This document shows, in pieces, positions 6,523-7,592 of a stretch of DNA of 7,592 nt. Source of the stretch: Thermomicrobiales bacterium. Lineage in GTDB: Bacteria > Chloroflexota > Chloroflexia > Thermomicrobiales > UBA6265. Within the stretch, counting starts at the first letter, position 1. The number at the start of each line of letters is the position of its first letter. The notes beneath the pieces were generated by a model that had not been told where the DNA came from, searched no databases, and saw only the letters and a program-made list of their open reading frames with translations. The stretch lies in the NCBI GenBank assembly GCA_025937615.1, contig JAICRA010000064.1, positions 1 to 7,592 on the forward strand, read 5' to 3'. The translations under genes were made by a program, and so were the position numbers.

Positions 6523-6819
6523 ATGAACCGCGATGACACACGGCGGCATGAGTCGGTCGATCACATTCACCCGACCGACGCCGGATTGATGGATCCAACC
6601 GGGAAAGATGCCCCGGGTACCGGAATCTTCGGCGACGAGACGATCGTCCACGATCGCGACGACGGCAAGCCGCCGGGCCTCTATCCGGACGCTCCGGCGC
6701 ACACAGGAGGAGTGGCTCATCCCGGTCCGACGCCTGCCGAGATCAAGGATGAGATCGAACGGTCGTCGCACCGACGTCAGAGTAGGGCCGCGGAGACGAC
6801 AGGGCGGGAGGAGCGGTGA
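6523..6819 (+). CDS. Small hydrophilic, probably disordered protein of unknown function
   Basis: The 98-residue product starts at ATG 6523, with GAAGGA at 6508-6513 nine bases upstream. I do not recognise a family. It is rich in Asp, Pro, Gly, His and Arg, with no Cys, no hydrophobic core and no membrane segment. A central stretch (about 24-57, DPTGKDAPGTGIFGDETIVHDRDDGKPPGLYPDA) looks motif-like rather than random. The C-terminal third (EIKDEIERSSHRRQSRAAETTGREER) is charged and may form a helix. Its TGA stop (6817-6819) overlaps the GTG start (6816-6818) of the enolase-superfamily gene as GTGA, a sign of translational coupling and of a real gene. It may be an accessory to the downstream enzyme or simply co-expressed. 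A His/Asp-rich sequence could bind metal, but that is speculation. Confidence 0.6.
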   Translation: MNRDDTRRHESVDHIHPTDAGLMDPTGKDAPGTGIFGDETIVHDRDDGKPPGLYPDAPAHTGGVAHPGPTPAEIKDEIERSSHRRQSRAAETTGREER

Positions 6820-7592
6820 AGATCACGCGCGCGACAACCTATGTCGTGGGAAATCCCTGGAAGAACTGGCTCTTCGTTCGCCTCGACACCGATCAGCCCG
6901 GGCTCTATGGCGTCGGCGAAGGCACGCTGAACGCGTTCGCGCGGACCATCGAGACGGCCATCCACGAGCTAGCGCCGCGTTACGAGGGGATGGACCCCTT
7001 TCAGGTCGAGACGATCTATCAACGAATGACTCGCGATCTTTATTCGGATGGCGGCCAGATTCACGGCAACGCGGTTGCCGCCATTGAAGAGGCTTGCTGG
7101 GACATCATCGGCAAGGTGACCGGCAGACCGGTCTACGACCTCCTCGGTGGCCGCTATCACGAGGATCTGCCCGCCTATGCCAACGGCTGGTACGTCGGTC
7201 CGCGTACCCCCGAGAGCTTTGCCGAGCGGGCCGCGGAAGTCATTGCTCGCGGGTACAAGGCGCTGAAGTTCGACCCGTTCGGCGCGGCCTGGAGGACGAT
7301 GATCCCGTGTGATCGCCAGCTTTCGCTCGATATCGTCCGCGCGGTGCGCGAGACCGTCGGCCCCGAGGTCCAGATCATGATCGAGGGGCACCGCCGCTTC
7401 AGCGTCTCGGAAGCGGTCTGGGTCGGAGAGCACCTTGCCGAGTTCGAGCCGACCTGGTTCGAGGAGCCAACCGACCACACCAAAATCGACGCCACCGCCG
7501 AAGTGGCGCGCCGCATCAACGTCCCCGTATCCGCAGGTGAAAGCTTCCACACCACGCACCAGTTCGCGGAATTGCTCAAATACAACAGCGTC
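6816..7592 (+). CDS. Enolase superfamily enzyme, mandelate racemase/sugar-acid dehydratase type (3' end missing)
   Basis: GTG 6816 is preceded by GGGAGGAG at 6806-6813, and the frame stays open to the right edge (259 of probably about 370-400 residues). The N-terminal capping domain covers about 1-115, ending in EEACWDIIGKVTGRPVYDLLGG, typical of the MR/MLE group. The TIM-barrel part then shows the likely catalytic Lys pair K148/K151 in YKALKFDPFG. Metal ligands are E190 in MIEGHRRF (with H192), E216 or E217 in WFEEP, and E242 in SAGES. The KFDPFG and E-x-H pattern is closest to galactonate/gluconate dehydratase-like members. Such enzymes use Mg2+ to remove a proton alpha to a sugar-acid carboxylate, followed by dehydration or racemisation. 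The exact substrate cannot be told, and the C-terminal His-Asp dyad region lies outside the window. Translation is probably coupled to the small ORF upstream. Confidence 0.9.
   Translation, partial: MKITRATTYVVGNPWKNWLFVRLDTDQPGLYGVGEGTLNAFARTIETAIHELAPRYEGMDPFQVETIYQRMTRDLYSDGGQIHGNAVAAIEEACWDIIGKVTGRPVYDLLGGRYHEDLPAYANGWYVGPRTPESFAERAAEVIARGYKALKFDPFGAAWRTMIPCDRQLSLDIVRAVRETVGPEVQIMIEGHRRFSVSEAVWVGEHLAEFEPTWFEEPTDHTKIDATAEVARRINVPVSAGESFHTTHQFAELLKYNSV

Noticed and set aside
6345..6536. 63-codon frame starting at GTG 6345
   Set aside because: No ribosome binding site, no family resemblance, and it overlaps the better supported ATG 6523 gene.

Overview
The window is GC-rich, and every convincing gene is on the + strand. 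Codon use and gene content (a secreted LysM/C39 protein, a NfeD-slipin pair, a group ECF41 sigma factor, an enolase-superfamily sugar-acid enzyme) suggest a high-GC Gram-positive-like or Chloroflexota bacterium, perhaps of the Thermomicrobia type. This is an inference from style and content; there is no rRNA or marker gene to place it.

Layout. (1) 1-114: the C-terminal end of an unidentified protein. (2) 115-286: an intergenic region with a well-formed sigma-70-type promoter whose predicted start point falls on a perfect 14-bp palindrome. (3) 287-1864: a secreted or membrane-anchored protein with two LysM modules and a C39-like papain-fold domain; its first ~139 residues are doubtful. (4) 1955-3617: a short NfeD protein followed by a slipin/stomatin (SPFH) protein, a classical membrane-microdomain pair. 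(5) 3618-6300: an ECF41 sigma factor with its fused C-terminal regulatory domain, then an NAD(P)-binding epimerase-like protein fused to a four-helix membrane domain. A sequence matching the ECF41 target promoter, TGTCACG-N16-CGTC, lies upstream of the sigma gene, so the two genes look like one self-activated operon. (6) 6301-6522: an intergenic region with only weak promoter-like signals. (7) 6523-7592: a small, probably disordered, charged protein whose stop codon overlaps the start of an enolase-superfamily enzyme (mandelate racemase/dehydratase type) that runs off the right edge.

How the genes work together. NfeD and slipin probably form a membrane complex. The ECF41 sigma factor probably drives its own operon, and the epimerase-like membrane fusion is its usual kind of partner gene (the carboxymuconolactone decarboxylase/oxidoreductase/epimerase class). 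What is unusual here is that the SDR catalytic Tyr and Lys are both replaced and that the protein carries a membrane domain. It may therefore be a sensor or a non-classical enzyme rather than an ordinary epimerase. This sigma/membrane-SDR pair is the most interesting unit in the window.
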